A stretch of DNA of 64,000 nucleotides from Paenibacillus sp. 453mf (GCF_900116105.1 NZ_FPAC01000001.1:858862-922861); one strand, 5' to 3'; numbered from the stretch's first letter, positions 45,754 through 54,828 are shown. The notes: a model not told the origin generated them from the sequence alone. Made by a program: numbers and translations.

Positions 45754-47270
45754 GCACCATTCATCGAACACAGGACTTCACCATGATTCGGGAGAAAGAT
45801 GATGTCATTATTGCTCTTCGCGATTATAAAAAGGGAGAGGTTATTGAACTGAGCCAGAGTCCTTTATCCGGTATCACTCTGAATGAAGACATTCCGAAGG
45901 GACACAAAATCGCTGTTAGACAGATTACAGCAGGAGAGAATGTACTCAAATATGGCTATTCCATTGGAATTGCCACAGAAGATATCTTGCCGGGCAGCTG
46001 GATTCATACGCATAATCTTGCGACAGGCCTGTCTGGACTCCTTGAATATGAATATGCCAAAACAGAACCAGAGGCGCTTCCTGCTCCGCCAGCTCATCTT
46101 CTGACATTCGATGGCTATCTGCGTGCGAACGGGGAGGCGGGAATCCGTAATGAGATCTGGATCATTAATACGGTCGGCTGTATTAACAAGGTGTGTGAAG
46201 CATTGGCCCGGATGGGAGAAGGTGAATTCAAAGGGCGTGTGGACGGTGTATACCACTTTCCTCATCCCTTTGGCTGTTCTCAGCTTGGCGATGACTTGAA
46301 GTATACACAGCAGCTCCTTGCTTCTCTCGTTGTACACCCGAATGCTGGAGGGGTGCTCGTCATTGGACTAGGCTGTGAGAACAATCAAGTCGATGATTTC
46401 AAGACGTTTATCCCTGCTGAATATCAGAATAAAGTACGTTTCCTCAAAGCACAAGAAACAGATGATGAGCTAAGCGAAGGAATGAGATTGATCGAAGAGC
46501 TGGTCGAGCAGGCCGAGCGCGCACATCGTGAGCCGCTTCCTTTATCCAAGCTGAAGATCGGACTTAAATGCGGTGGATCAGATGGCTTCTCCGGCATTAC
46601 GGCCAATCCACTCGTTGGTGTCGTGTCCGATCTGCTAATAGCAGCGGGAGGTACAGCCATTCTAACAGAGGTCCCTGAGATGTTCGGAGCTGAGACCATC
46701 CTGATGAACCGTGCAGCAAACCAGGGGGTATATGATGAACTGGTTAAGCTGATTAATGGGTTCAAGCAGTATTTTGTAAACCACGGTCAGAACATTTATG
46801 AGAATCCATCTCCAGGCAATAAAGCTGGAGGCATTACTACCCTGGAGGAGAAGTCGCTTGGATGTACTCAAAAAGGCGGGCGCTCAGAAGTCGTTGATAT
46901 TCTATCGTATGGAAACAGGACGACAAAGCCTGGACTTAATATTGTTGAAGCTCCCGGTAACGATCTAGTCTCTGTCACGGCACTGTCCGCAGCGGGCGCG
47001 CACATCGTTTTGTTTACGACAGGCAGAGGGACACCGTTTGGCGGGCCCGTTCCTACGGTGAAGATCGCGACCAACTCCGACCTGGCTCGCAGGAAGAAGC
47101 ACTGGATTGATTATAATGCAGGGCAGCTGCTCGAAGGAAAAAGTATGGACGATGCGGCCGCCCAGCTGTTAAGTCAGCTCGTGGATATTGCATCAGGTCG
47201 TGCAGTGACAAACAGCGAGCAGCACGGATTCCGGGAAATTGCCATATTTAAGGATGGAGTAATCTTATAG
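45750..47270 (+). CDS. uxaA: Altronate dehydratase
   Basis: 506 residues from ATG 45750, which overlaps the uxaB stop as ATGA and has AAGGGGAACA upstream. An N-terminal SAF domain (about 1-95) is followed by the altronate/galactarate dehydratase domain, with GYLRANGEAGIRNEIWIINTVGCINKVCE, GCSQLGDD and LKCGGSDGFSGITANP. It dehydrates D-altronate to 2-keto-3-deoxygluconate using iron. Together with uxaB it forms a coupled two-gene operon. Confidence 0.96.
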   Translation: MSTIHRTQDFTMIREKDDVIIALRDYKKGEVIELSQSPLSGITLNEDIPKGHKIAVRQITAGENVLKYGYSIGIATEDILPGSWIHTHNLATGLSGLLEYEYAKTEPEALPAPPAHLLTFDGYLRANGEAGIRNEIWIINTVGCINKVCEALARMGEGEFKGRVDGVYHFPHPFGCSQLGDDLKYTQQLLASLVVHPNAGGVLVIGLGCENNQVDDFKTFIPAEYQNKVRFLKAQETDDELSEGMRLIEELVEQAERAHREPLPLSKLKIGLKCGGSDGFSGITANPLVGVVSDLLIAAGGTAILTEVPEMFGAETILMNRAANQGVYDELVKLINGFKQYFVNHGQNIYENPSPGNKAGGITTLEEKSLGCTQKGGRSEVVDILSYGNRTTKPGLNIVEAPGNDLVSVTALSAAGAHIVLFTTGRGTPFGGPVPTVKIATNSDLARRKKHWIDYNAGQLLEGKSMDDAAAQLLSQLVDIASGRAVTNSEQHGFREIAIFKDGVIL

Positions 47271-47347
47271 TATAAGGGGTGTTGCATTTCCCAATAAAAC
47301 AATCCATCGACTATCCAGAATCCTGAGTAATGGTTTCATAAATGACG

Positions 47348-47390
47348 AAATAAGCTTCCGGCTGTTTCTTTGCAGCGGAAGCTTATTTTG
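47348..47390. terminator. Bidirectional terminator after uxaA
   Basis: AAATAAGCTTCCG pairs with CGGAAGCTTATTT, extended by a CTG/CAG pair inside, with TTTTG after it on the plus strand and T-rich sequence on the minus strand. It serves uxaA and the convergent gene at 47394. Confidence 0.88.
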
Positions 47391-47393
47391 CCG

Positions 47394-48305
47394 TTATATT
47401 CGGCCGTAGCTTGAGAGCGTCTTCAGCCGCTGAATCGTGAGATGCCCCCGCCATTCGTTCTCGGCAGCTGAGCTCAGTGGCTCCCATGAGATCGGCCACC
47501 CGCCATCATCCTTTTGTTCTGAGATCAAATGATCGAGATGGAGAGAGATAATATGCTCAGGGACGAACTGGACGGCATAACTGGTTGAATCCGGTGCCCA
47601 GTCGAGTACTTTATGCACATACCCTTCAGCCTTAGGATCAAGTTCGATGACACCCGGCTTGGATAAGTACTGATCTACCCGAGCCTTCACGACGGTAGCA
47701 CGAGGTTCATCTGTCTGTTGTTCGAGAAAATGGACAGCTTGGATGCGGTTGTGGAATCCGGTTAGATCGGCACTCTCTACAGTGTCCCACACATATTGAA
47801 TAGCTCTGTTCAACCATTTTTCTTTGAGAAAGGGATGCCAGTTTCTTGATTTCAGCAGGAGGGCTACGATCGAGCCGGAAGGATTAATGGAAGCCGTATC
47901 ATCTGATTCCGTAGTCCACCAAGGAGCATGAGGATGCTCGTTTACGCTGCGGAAAGAGTACGGCCATCCCCCTGTAACAGGATTAGATTGTCGTTCAAGA
48001 AATTGCCCTAGTCCTGTCATTATACTCTCAGGATAAATTCCAACTTCGTCCATCAAATGCAGTGCAAATTCTGCCCCCTGGGGCTGGCTGTATGGACTGC
48101 GAATGTCAGGTTCAAGGGCATGACCAAAGCCGCCATCCTTGTTCTGATATGCAGCTAGTGCCTGCAAGACCGCTTCAGGCGATCCTTGTCCACTGAGATG
48201 TGCGAATCTTAGACGATCCAAGAGGCGCGCGTTCTTAAAGATAAAGTCACTTGCTTGTTGTACGGTGGGGTGAGACATATCCAGCAGGGGATACTTTTTC
48301 ATCAC
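47394..48305 (-). CDS. Prenyltransferase/squalene-cyclase-fold repeat protein, function unknown
   Basis: 303 residues. GTG 48305 is 8 bases from AAGGAG; ATG 48302 directly after is an alternative. QNKDGGFGHALEPDIR, LERQSNPVTGGWPYS and EQKDDGGWPISWEPLS are QW/PFTB-type repeats found in alpha-alpha toroid folds such as squalene cyclases, prenyltransferases and some polysaccharide lyases. There is no signal peptide. It lies between uxaA and a GH42 enzyme in a pectin-type block, so a carbohydrate role is possible; this is inference. Confidence 0.8.
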   Translation of the reverse strand: MMKKYPLLDMSHPTVQQASDFIFKNARLLDRLRFAHLSGQGSPEAVLQALAAYQNKDGGFGHALEPDIRSPYSQPQGAEFALHLMDEVGIYPESIMTGLGQFLERQSNPVTGGWPYSFRSVNEHPHAPWWTTESDDTASINPSGSIVALLLKSRNWHPFLKEKWLNRAIQYVWDTVESADLTGFHNRIQAVHFLEQQTDEPRATVVKARVDQYLSKPGVIELDPKAEGYVHKVLDWAPDSTSYAVQFVPEHIISLHLDHLISEQKDDGGWPISWEPLSSAAENEWRGHLTIQRLKTLSSYGRI

Positions 48306-48339
48306 AGAATCATCTCCTTAGGGAATCTGAATCAAGAGA

Positions 48340-50367
48340 TTATTTGACTTCCAGAATTTGAACGTCACGGCCTTCAATGGATACTGTACCGCTCAGCTGA
48401 TGGCCACTAATTAAATCTTCAGCTTCTAATTGGCCCAAATCATAGGATACGATCTCCGTATTGTGATTAAGCACAAACAGATAGGAGATGCCATCTTTGA
48501 CACGACGGCTGACCTCGACACCCGATGGAGCTGAGAGGTTAGGCTGTATTCCCTTATCCGTTGTAATCTTCTCGATCAATTCATCCAGGAAGCACTGTTC
48601 TGGATCGGTTGCTACGTAATACGCTTCACCTTTGCCGAATGTATGGCGAGTTACCGCAGGCATCCCCTTGTAGAAATCTTCGCCGTATTCTGCGATAACC
48701 TCAGCACCTTCTGTATGCAGGAGATCACATAGCATTCCGCATTCGTAGCTTCCCTGAAGCTTGCCGAACTTGTCTTTCAGAACGACCTTGTTCTTCTGAT
48801 CCGGGAACAGGGCATCGATCTCCTCGACCCATATGCCGAGCATTTTCCGAAGCTCTCCAGGATATCCTCCTACCGTTACCAGATCATTTTCGTTTACAAT
48901 ACCGCTGAAGAATGTCGTCAGGAACGTTCCGCCATTCTCCACAAAGGCTTCCAGTTTCTCAGCGAATCCAGGCTTAACCATGTACAGAACCGGAGCAACA
49001 ACAAGGTCGTATGCACTGAGATCTGTATCTACACTTACCATGTCGACCTGGACATTGCGATTGTAGAAGGCAGCATAATATTTGTGAATCTGCTGAACGT
49101 AATTCAAGGCGATGGTTGGACCGCTTGATTTCTCAATAGCCCACCAGTTATCCCAATCAAACACAATCGCGGCTTTGGCGTCGGCACGCGAGTCCAGCAG
49201 ACGGTCTCCAATACGCTGCAGCTCCTCACCAAGCTGAGCTACTTCGCGGAATACACGTGTATTCTCATGTCCGACATGTTCAATAACCGCACCGTGGTAT
49301 TTCTCACAGGCACCGATGGATCTGCGCAGCTGGAAGAACATGACCGTATCTGCTCCATGCGCTACAGTCTGGTAGCTCTGCAGACGCATAACACCAGGAC
49401 GCTTAAGCGAATTGTATGGCTGCCAGTTCTGCTGGCTTGGTGTTTGCTCCATCAGCATGAACGGCATCCCGTCCTTAAGTCCGCGCATGAGATCATTCGC
49501 CATGGCTGTTTCGCTTGGCGGTGTCGTCAGACTCGGATAGCTGTCCCATGAGATAATGTCCATATACTTGGCCCATTTGAAGTAATCCAGCTGCTTGAAG
49601 AAGCCCATCAGATTGGTAGTCACGACAGATTCGGGTACATGCTTTTTGATCGCATTGTACTCCAGCTTGTAGCAGTTCAGCATGCTGTCAGAATTGAATC
49701 TGGAGTAATCCAGAGAGATTCCCTGGAAGTTCGTATAACGGTCTCCCCATTCCTCACTCAAGTTGCTTGGCAGCACAATTTCATCCCAATCATAGAACGT
49801 ATGACCCCAAAATGCCGTATTCCAGGCTCTGTTCAGCTGATCAAGTGTCTGATATTTCTCCTTCAGCCATACACGGAATGCACGTTCACAGTTGTCACAG
49901 TAACAGTCGCCTCCGTATTCGTTCGATACATGCCAGACAAGGACCGCAGGGTGATCCTTATAACGTTCTGCCAGCTTGTCCGCAATGCGCTCTGAATAGA
50001 GCCTGTAAGTCGGACTGTTCGGGCAGGAGTTATGGCGTCCCCCGAATTTGCGTTTGCGTCCATCCTTATCCACACGCAGTACGTCGGGATATTTGGTTGC
50101 CATCCATGCTGGATGAGCGCCTGTGCTTGTTGCAAGGCATACATAGACACCGCTTTCATAAAGACTGTCAATCAGCTCATCGAGCCATCCAAAATTATAT
50201 GTGATCTCGTCGGGTTGATTCTTGGCCCAGGAAAAAACGTTAATCGTCGCAATATCGATACCTGCGAGCTTGAACATGCGCAGATCTTCTTGATGTGTAG
50301 CCTGATCCCATTGCTCAGGATTGTAGTCACCGCCGTAGAACATTTTAGGAAGCTTCGTACTAATCAA
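48340..50367 (-). CDS. GH42 beta-galactosidase (second copy)
   Basis: 675 residues starting at TTG 50367, with AGAGGTG 7 bases upstream. Acid/base E150 (SNEYGGDC) and nucleophile E307 (LMEQTPS) are present, and the zinc cysteines C115, C155, C157 and C160. No signal peptide, so it acts in the cytoplasm on imported galactosides such as galactan fragments. It is followed 34 bases later by the toroid-fold protein, same strand, possibly an operon, and is divergent from an AraC regulator. It differs considerably from the GH42 at 6564, so the two may have different substrates. Confidence 0.95.
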   Translation of the reverse strand: MISTKLPKMFYGGDYNPEQWDQATHQEDLRMFKLAGIDIATINVFSWAKNQPDEITYNFGWLDELIDSLYESGVYVCLATSTGAHPAWMATKYPDVLRVDKDGRKRKFGGRHNSCPNSPTYRLYSERIADKLAERYKDHPAVLVWHVSNEYGGDCYCDNCERAFRVWLKEKYQTLDQLNRAWNTAFWGHTFYDWDEIVLPSNLSEEWGDRYTNFQGISLDYSRFNSDSMLNCYKLEYNAIKKHVPESVVTTNLMGFFKQLDYFKWAKYMDIISWDSYPSLTTPPSETAMANDLMRGLKDGMPFMLMEQTPSQQNWQPYNSLKRPGVMRLQSYQTVAHGADTVMFFQLRRSIGACEKYHGAVIEHVGHENTRVFREVAQLGEELQRIGDRLLDSRADAKAAIVFDWDNWWAIEKSSGPTIALNYVQQIHKYYAAFYNRNVQVDMVSVDTDLSAYDLVVAPVLYMVKPGFAEKLEAFVENGGTFLTTFFSGIVNENDLVTVGGYPGELRKMLGIWVEEIDALFPDQKNKVVLKDKFGKLQGSYECGMLCDLLHTEGAEVIAEYGEDFYKGMPAVTRHTFGKGEAYYVATDPEQCFLDELIEKITTDKGIQPNLSAPSGVEVSRRVKDGISYLFVLNHNTEIVSYDLGQLEAEDLISGHQLSGTVSIEGRDVQILEVK

Positions 50368-50390
50368 GTGAATTCACCTCTTGTATAAGA

Positions 50391-50417
50391 ATAATTCAAT
50401 CATATAATATGAATTAT
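50391..50417. promoter_or_regulatory. Inverted repeat in the GH42/AraC divergent region
   Basis: ATAATTCA (50391-50398) and TGAATTAT (50410-50417) are perfect 8-base arms around an 11-base AT-rich centre. It may be an operator for the adjacent AraC protein; the AT richness makes chance possible. Confidence 0.35.
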
Positions 50418-50480
50418 ATTTTTAAAATATAAGAATTGTTAAGGACTATATAATAATATGGAAGTAGAGGATTGAAGGTT

Positions 50481-51314
50481 ATGTGGCTGAGCAAAGACCA
50501 TCAGCGATTTTTTATGACAGGGAAGGAGCATCCGCTGCCTCTGTTTATAGAGAGCATAGGAGAGAACAACAATCAGGAGCCGATTGAGAGAGCTGCAGGC
50601 TATCCCTGTTATCACTGGCTGCAAACGGTAGACGGCGAGGGAGCATTCTCATTTGAGGGCAGAACCTATCCACTTCCTAAGGGGTCGGGAATCCTGCTTG
50701 CCCCTAATGTGCCGCACAAATATAGCGGAAGAGGCGAAGGCTGGTCTACGATATATATTACATTTAGCGGTCCCCAGGCGGCAGCGATCTTATCCTCACT
50801 GGATTTGCATGAATCAGCTTATTATCAGTGGAAAGTGAGCTCTGCGCTCCAGACTTATGGCAAAAGAGTTCTCGATTCCATTGGCAGCGATTTTGATCTA
50901 ACGGGGCTCGATGCTTCAGGAGATATTTATCGATTCTTATTGCTTCTCAAGAAGCATGGAACGACAGGTAATACCCTCTCCTTGTCTCATGCTATGGATC
51001 GATTGGCCCCTTTGCTGTCATTTATGGAAGAGAAAATAAGTGATCCTGGTGTAGGACTTATGGAAATGGCAGAAGTGCTCTCGGTATCTCCAAGATATCT
51101 GAATATGATGTTCAAGCAGTCATTTGGTATTACAGCGTACAGTTATTTTATTCTGAAACGGATACGTAAATCTAAGGAGATCATGACTTCAGAGCCTCAC
51201 CTCACCGTGAAGGAGACGGCGGGCAGAGTAGGCTTCCGTGACGCGAGTCATTTTGTAGCTACTTTTCGGAGAATAGAAGGAATTACCCCGGAGCATTTCC
51301 GAACGCTCTACTAA
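50481..51314 (+). CDS. AraC family regulator of the esterase/galactosidase block
   Basis: 277 residues. ATG 50481 is 10 bases from AGAGG; the in-frame TTG 50472 is too close. Cupin N-terminal part (LQTVDGEGAFSFEGRTYPLPKGSGILLAPNVPHKYSG) and a C-terminal AraC HTH (MAEVLSVSPRYLNMMFKQSFG and AGRVGFRDASHFVATFRRIEG). It is divergent from the GH42 gene and heads three hydrolase genes, and probably controls both transcription units in response to an incoming saccharide. Confidence 0.92.
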   Translation: MWLSKDHQRFFMTGKEHPLPLFIESIGENNNQEPIERAAGYPCYHWLQTVDGEGAFSFEGRTYPLPKGSGILLAPNVPHKYSGRGEGWSTIYITFSGPQAAAILSSLDLHESAYYQWKVSSALQTYGKRVLDSIGSDFDLTGLDASGDIYRFLLLLKKHGTTGNTLSLSHAMDRLAPLLSFMEEKISDPGVGLMEMAEVLSVSPRYLNMMFKQSFGITAYSYFILKRIRKSKEIMTSEPHLTVKETAGRVGFRDASHFVATFRRIEGITPEHFRTLY

Positions 51315-51325
51315 ATAAGGGATTG

Positions 51326-51340
51326 ATGAAAACGATTTAA
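51326..51340 (+). promoter_or_regulatory. cre-like site before the esterase gene
   Basis: ATGAAAACGATTTAA matches WTGNAANCGNWWNCA except for the second-last base. It lies between the AraC gene and the esterase gene, 52 bases before the GTG start. Confidence 0.4.
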
Positions 51341-51391
51341 TATAGGATGATGAATACAAATCAATCTATTTCTAGCTTGGGAGGGATAGCT

Positions 51392-52180
51392 GTGCAATCG
51401 ATAAATATATGGTCCGGAGAGCCGCCGTATGCAGCCGCTGGACTGGAACAAGATTCTCCCGCATTAACGCCTTATTTGGCCGAAGGAGCTGACAGCTGCG
51501 TTATTGTGTGTCCTGGCGGCGGTTATTGTCATTTAGCCGATCATGAAGGCGGACCTGTTGCGGAGTGGCTCAATCAAGCAGGTATTTCGGCCTTCGTCCT
51601 TAAATACCGAATTAATCCTCATCGTCAGCCAGCAGCATTGTCTGATGCAAGGAGAGCTGTTCAGTATGTGAGAGCAAACAGCGACAAGTACGGGATTAAC
51701 CCGAACAAGATCGCGATGCTCGGTTTTTCTGCTGGAGGTCATTTGACTGCAAGTGCAGGAACGATGTGGGTGGAGGGAGATCCTGAGAGCAGCGATCCGC
51801 TCGAGCGGGTCAGCTCAAGGCCGGATCGCATTGTGCTGTGTTATCCTGTCATTACAATGGAGGAATACGGTCATCAAGGTTCAAAAGATGCACTCCTTGG
51901 CGACAATCCTGATGAGGAATTGGTCAGACAATACAGTGCTGAACGTCAGGTGACGAGCGTGACACCCCCCGCTTTCATATGGCATACCCATGAGGATGCG
52001 GCCGTACCGCTGCAGAATAGTCTGGAAATGTCGCTGTCCTTGACCAAAGCAGGTGTGCCCCATGAGCTTCATGTATTTGAAGCAGGACGTCATGGCCTCG
52101 GGCTGGCAGAGGAGCTGGCAGAAACGACAGGCCGATGGAAAGGCTTGTGTATATCCTGGCTTAAACAGCAGGGCTGGTAA
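51392..52180 (+). CDS. Alpha/beta hydrolase, acetyl-xylan-esterase/lipase-like
   Basis: 262 residues. GTG 51392 is chosen because GGGAGGG lies 6 bases upstream; the ATG at 51347 has no clear site. The oxyanion motif is CPGGGYCHLADHEGGPVA, the nucleophile serine is in MLGFSAGGHLTAS, the acid is near WHTHEDAAVP and the histidine in EAGRHGLGLAE. Such BD-FAE/Axe-type enzymes remove acetyl groups from xylan, pectin or sugars. No signal peptide, so it acts on imported acetylated oligosaccharides. Confidence 0.9.
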   Translation: MQSINIWSGEPPYAAAGLEQDSPALTPYLAEGADSCVIVCPGGGYCHLADHEGGPVAEWLNQAGISAFVLKYRINPHRQPAALSDARRAVQYVRANSDKYGINPNKIAMLGFSAGGHLTASAGTMWVEGDPESSDPLERVSSRPDRIVLCYPVITMEEYGHQGSKDALLGDNPDEELVRQYSAERQVTSVTPPAFIWHTHEDAAVPLQNSLEMSLSLTKAGVPHELHVFEAGRHGLGLAEELAETTGRWKGLCISWLKQQGW

Positions 52181-52218
52181 TTTCATCACATTGAATATCT
52201 GGATAGGGAGATGGAGAT

Positions 52219-52869
52219 ATGAAGCTGGGTCAGGATGATAAGTTAGTCTTTATTGGGGATTCGGTAACGGATTGCGGAAGAGCACGTCCAGTTGGTGAAG
52301 GAAGCATGGGTCTTGGCAATGGATATGTACATAATGTGGATGCTTTGCTTCAAAGTGTATATCCGGAATTAAATATTCGTGTACTTAATGTAGGAATAAG
52401 CGGGAACAATGTCAGAGATTTGAAAAATCGCTGGCAGGAAGATGTGCTTGATCTACAGCCAGATTGGCTGTCTGTAATGATCGGTATCAACGACGTATGG
52501 CGTCAGTTTGATAGTCCACAGCGCAGAGAGCTTCATGTGTTTCTGGATGAGTATGAAGCTACTCTGCGTGAGCTGGTTGCTTCGGTGCGCCCTCAGGTGA
52601 AGGGCCTCATCCTGATGACACCTTATTATCTGGAGCCAAGTGTAGAGGACCCAATGCGCTCGACCATGGATCTGTACGGAGCTGCTGTTAAGCGTGTTGC
52701 TGAAGAATATGATGCCGTATTTGTAGACACACAGGCTGCATATGCACCCATCTGGGATCAGCTGTACCCAGGGGCAATTGCCTGGGACCGGGTACATCCT
52801 AACCACACGGGTCATATGGTTCTGGCACGCGCCTTCTTGAACGGCATCGGTTTTGATTGGAATAAATAA
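52219..52869 (+). CDS. SGNH hydrolase, rhamnogalacturonan acetylesterase-like
   Basis: 216 residues, ATG 52219 with GGGAGATGGAG upstream. Block I VFIGDSVTDCGRARP carries the catalytic serine, block II NVGISGN, block III MIGINDVWRQF, block V WDRVHPNHTGH the Asp and His. It is the type of intracellular GDSL esterase found next to pectin or xylan genes in Paenibacillus. It probably deacetylates oligosaccharides along with the preceding esterase. It lies 38 bases after that gene and 12 bases before the next. Confidence 0.9.
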   Translation: MKLGQDDKLVFIGDSVTDCGRARPVGEGSMGLGNGYVHNVDALLQSVYPELNIRVLNVGISGNNVRDLKNRWQEDVLDLQPDWLSVMIGINDVWRQFDSPQRRELHVFLDEYEATLRELVASVRPQVKGLILMTPYYLEPSVEDPMRSTMDLYGAAVKRVAEEYDAVFVDTQAAYAPIWDQLYPGAIAWDRVHPNHTGHMVLARAFLNGIGFDWNK

Positions 52870-52881
52870 AGGAGGGATTGG

Positions 52882-53775
52882 ATGACAGAAGTAGAACTGG
52901 TCATTGACGCTAAGGCGAGACTTGCGGAGGGGCCCAGCTGGGATGCAGAAGAGAAGCGCTTGTATTGGGTTGATATCGAAGGCTTCAAGCTTCACATTTA
53001 TGAACCGGATTCAGGAAGAGATACGGTGCATGAGATGGGACAGCATATTGGAGCCGTTGTCCCCTACGATAGACATCACGTAATGGTTGCCTTGAAAAAT
53101 GGATTTCATCTGTATGATCTAGCTGCGGGGAAACTTACCCTGCTTCACAATCCGGAAAGCCATAGGGACGATAACCGATTTAATGATGGAAAATGTGATG
53201 CCAATGGCCGGTTTTGGGCAGGGACGATGAGTCTTACTGACAAGAAGAATCAGGGTGCATTGTACTGTCTATTGAATGATGGGCATGTTAGAACTGTGCT
53301 TACGGAAGTATCTCTCTCTAATGGCATTGGATTCAGCCCAGATCATAAGAAGATGTACTATATTGATACACCGACAGGCCGCATTGATCAGTTTGATTTT
53401 GATCTGGATTCGGGTGAAATTTCTAATCGAAAATCCTTGTTCTCTCTACCGGAAGGAACCGGCTTTCCTGATGGTATGACGGTAGATGCAGAAGGTATGA
53501 TATGGGTGGCCCACTATGGCGGTTCACAGGTATCTCGCTGGAATCCGGACACAGGCAGCCTGATTCAGCATATTGAAGTGCCTGCTTCACAAGTTACCTC
53601 CTGCTGTTTTGGAGGAGAAGACCTTGATGAACTGTACATCACGACCGCTCGTAATGGACTTAGTGAAGACAAGCTGGTCGAGACCCCGCATGCGGGCGGC
53701 GTATTTCGAGTTAGACCCGGCGTGAAAGGTCAGCCCACTTATCGTTATAAAGATATTAAGTCGAGCGGTATCTAA
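52882..53775 (+). CDS. SMP-30/gluconolactonase-family lactonase
   Basis: 297 residues, ATG 52882 after AAAGGAGGG. The six-bladed propeller pattern includes the metal-ligand glutamate in AEGPSWDAEEKRLYWVDIEG, NRFNDGKCDANGRFWAGTM, the catalytic-region SNGIGFSPDHKKMYYIDTPTG and FPDGMTVDAEGMIWVAHYGG. It would hydrolyse a sugar acid lactone such as a galactono- or rhamnono-lactone; the exact substrate is open. Last gene of the AraC-esterase-SGNH-lactonase operon. Confidence 0.93.
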   Translation: MTEVELVIDAKARLAEGPSWDAEEKRLYWVDIEGFKLHIYEPDSGRDTVHEMGQHIGAVVPYDRHHVMVALKNGFHLYDLAAGKLTLLHNPESHRDDNRFNDGKCDANGRFWAGTMSLTDKKNQGALYCLLNDGHVRTVLTEVSLSNGIGFSPDHKKMYYIDTPTGRIDQFDFDLDSGEISNRKSLFSLPEGTGFPDGMTVDAEGMIWVAHYGGSQVSRWNPDTGSLIQHIEVPASQVTSCCFGGEDLDELYITTARNGLSEDKLVETPHAGGVFRVRPGVKGQPTYRYKDIKSSGI

Positions 53776-53903
53776 TAAAAGCTGATCCACTTGGCAGTCA
53801 TTGGTGCCATCCTTTTGTTAAGCCGTAATCTTTAATATTCGTATAACCCGATTGGGACGAGGATCAAGTCTTATCCGATTCATTCTTAATCAAATATGAA
53901 CAA

Positions 53904-53934
53904 AAGCCTGCCAGGAAATCCTGACAGGCTTTTA
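53904..53934. terminator. Terminator, usable on both strands
   Basis: AAGCCTGCCAGG pairs with CCTGACAGGCTT (one mismatch), AAAT loop, followed by TTTAT on the plus strand and TTTTG on the minus strand. It can end the lactonase operon or a minus-strand RNA from the structured region. Confidence 0.82.
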
Positions 53935-53937
53935 TTC

Positions 53938-54095
53938 GGGCGCCTCTTTCGAGACGCCCTATCATGGGAGAGGAGAAACCGGACGAAGAGCTTATGGGGA
54001 AACGTAAGTCTTCTCCGCGGTTGTCTACGGCACTTTTGATGCCGATAACTACATCATGACCGCCAGCCCTCCAGTTTATACATCGCATGGTTAAT
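53938..54095. ncRNA. Candidate structured RNA upstream of the rsmD promoter
   Basis: Several hairpins can be drawn: GGGCG/CGCCC with CTC/GAG and a TTTC loop at 53938-53959; GAAGA-CTTA (53985-53994) with TAAG-TCTTC (54005-54013); CGGCA (54028-54032) with TGCCG (54040-54044). The region precedes the rsmD promoter, so it is not simply its leader. Read on the minus strand it would end in a proper terminator. A ylbH (rsmD) leader RNA motif has been described in Bacillales, but I cannot confirm that this is the same. Confidence 0.35.
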
Positions 54096-54130
54096 ATTTT
54101 TTACTCTGTGTTTTTTAAGCTTTCGTTATT

Positions 54131-54159
54131 TTCACATCTTACTTAGATTGTGGTACGAT
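54131..54159 (+). promoter_or_regulatory. Promoter of rsmD-coaD
   Basis: TTCACA at 54131-54136, 17-base spacer, TGGTACGAT extended -10 with hexamer at 54154-54159. Confidence 0.7.
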
Positions 54160-54206
54160 ATCGGTGTATAAGGCACTTACAAAGAATGAAACAGGGTGAA
54201 ATCAAC

Positions 54207-54824
54207 GTGAGAGTAATATCAGGCACTGCAAAAGGTAGACCGCTTAAGGCTGTTCCCGGAACCGGAACCCGTCCAACAACCGATAAGGTTAAGGAAGCGG
54301 TCTTTAGTATGATTGGACCTTATTTTGATGGAGGCGTCGTGCTGGATCTGTTTGCAGGAAGCGGGGGCCTCGGCATAGAGTCGCTCAGCAGAGGTTTGGA
54401 CAAGGCTGTATTTATCGATCTTGAACCGAAGAGTATTGAGGTCATCCGGGCGAATCTGAAGGCAACAGGTCTCGACGGCAAGGCTGAAGTGTTTCGAAAT
54501 GAAGCAGGCAGGGCACTGAAGCTTCTGTCCAAACGAAATTATAAATTCGATTTGGTCTTTCTAGATCCCCCTTATCGAATGAAAAATGTGGAAGAGTATC
54601 TATCCTGGCTTGAAGAACACAATATGGTCAACGATGATGCCATCGTTGTTGTAGAACACGATGCCGATCATGAATACGGAGAGAGAATTGGCTCCTTTGA
54701 GCAAACACGCAAATCTACATATGGAGATACGGCAATTACGATATATGAGTATTTTTCGGCCATAGATGTGCATGATGACACGAACACGATATTGAACATT
54801 GACGACAACATTCAGGAGGACTAG
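54207..54824 (+). CDS. rsmD: 16S rRNA (guanine(966)-N2)-methyltransferase RsmD
   Basis: 205 residues from GTG 54207, giving [25 protein letters not shown] is 7 bases upstream. SAM motif [19 protein letters not shown] and catalytic DPPY in [10 protein letters not shown] are present. It methylates a guanine of 16S rRNA in the 30S head. It has an unusual acidic tail of about 20 residues ([19 protein letters not shown]). Four bases separate it from coaD, the conserved order in Bacillales. Confidence 0.96.
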   Translation: MRVISGTAKGRPLKAVPGTGTRPTTDKVKEAVFSMIGPYFDGGVVLDLFAGSGGLGIESLSRGLDKAVFIDLEPKSIEVIRANLKATGLDGKAEVFRNEAGRALKLLSKRNYKFDLVFLDPPYRMKNVEEYLSWLEEHNMVNDDAIVVVEHDADHEYGERIGSFEQTRKSTYGDTAITIYEYFSAIDVHDDTNTILNIDDNIQED

Positions 54825-54828
54825 GGCA

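Larger units (their letters stand above)
53776..54206. other. Intergenic region upstream of rsmD with several hairpins
   Basis: 431 bases: 120 bases with no recognised feature, a terminator hairpin (53904-53934), a multi-hairpin stretch (53938-54095) and the rsmD promoter (54131-54159). An open frame exists on the minus strand across 53864-54088 but lacks convincing coding character and has no family match that I know. Confidence 0.6.

Noticed and set aside
53864..54088. 74-codon minus-strand ORF through the hairpin region
   Set aside because: Its sequence follows the repeats and hairpins of the region, with no known family; an RNA explanation is preferred.
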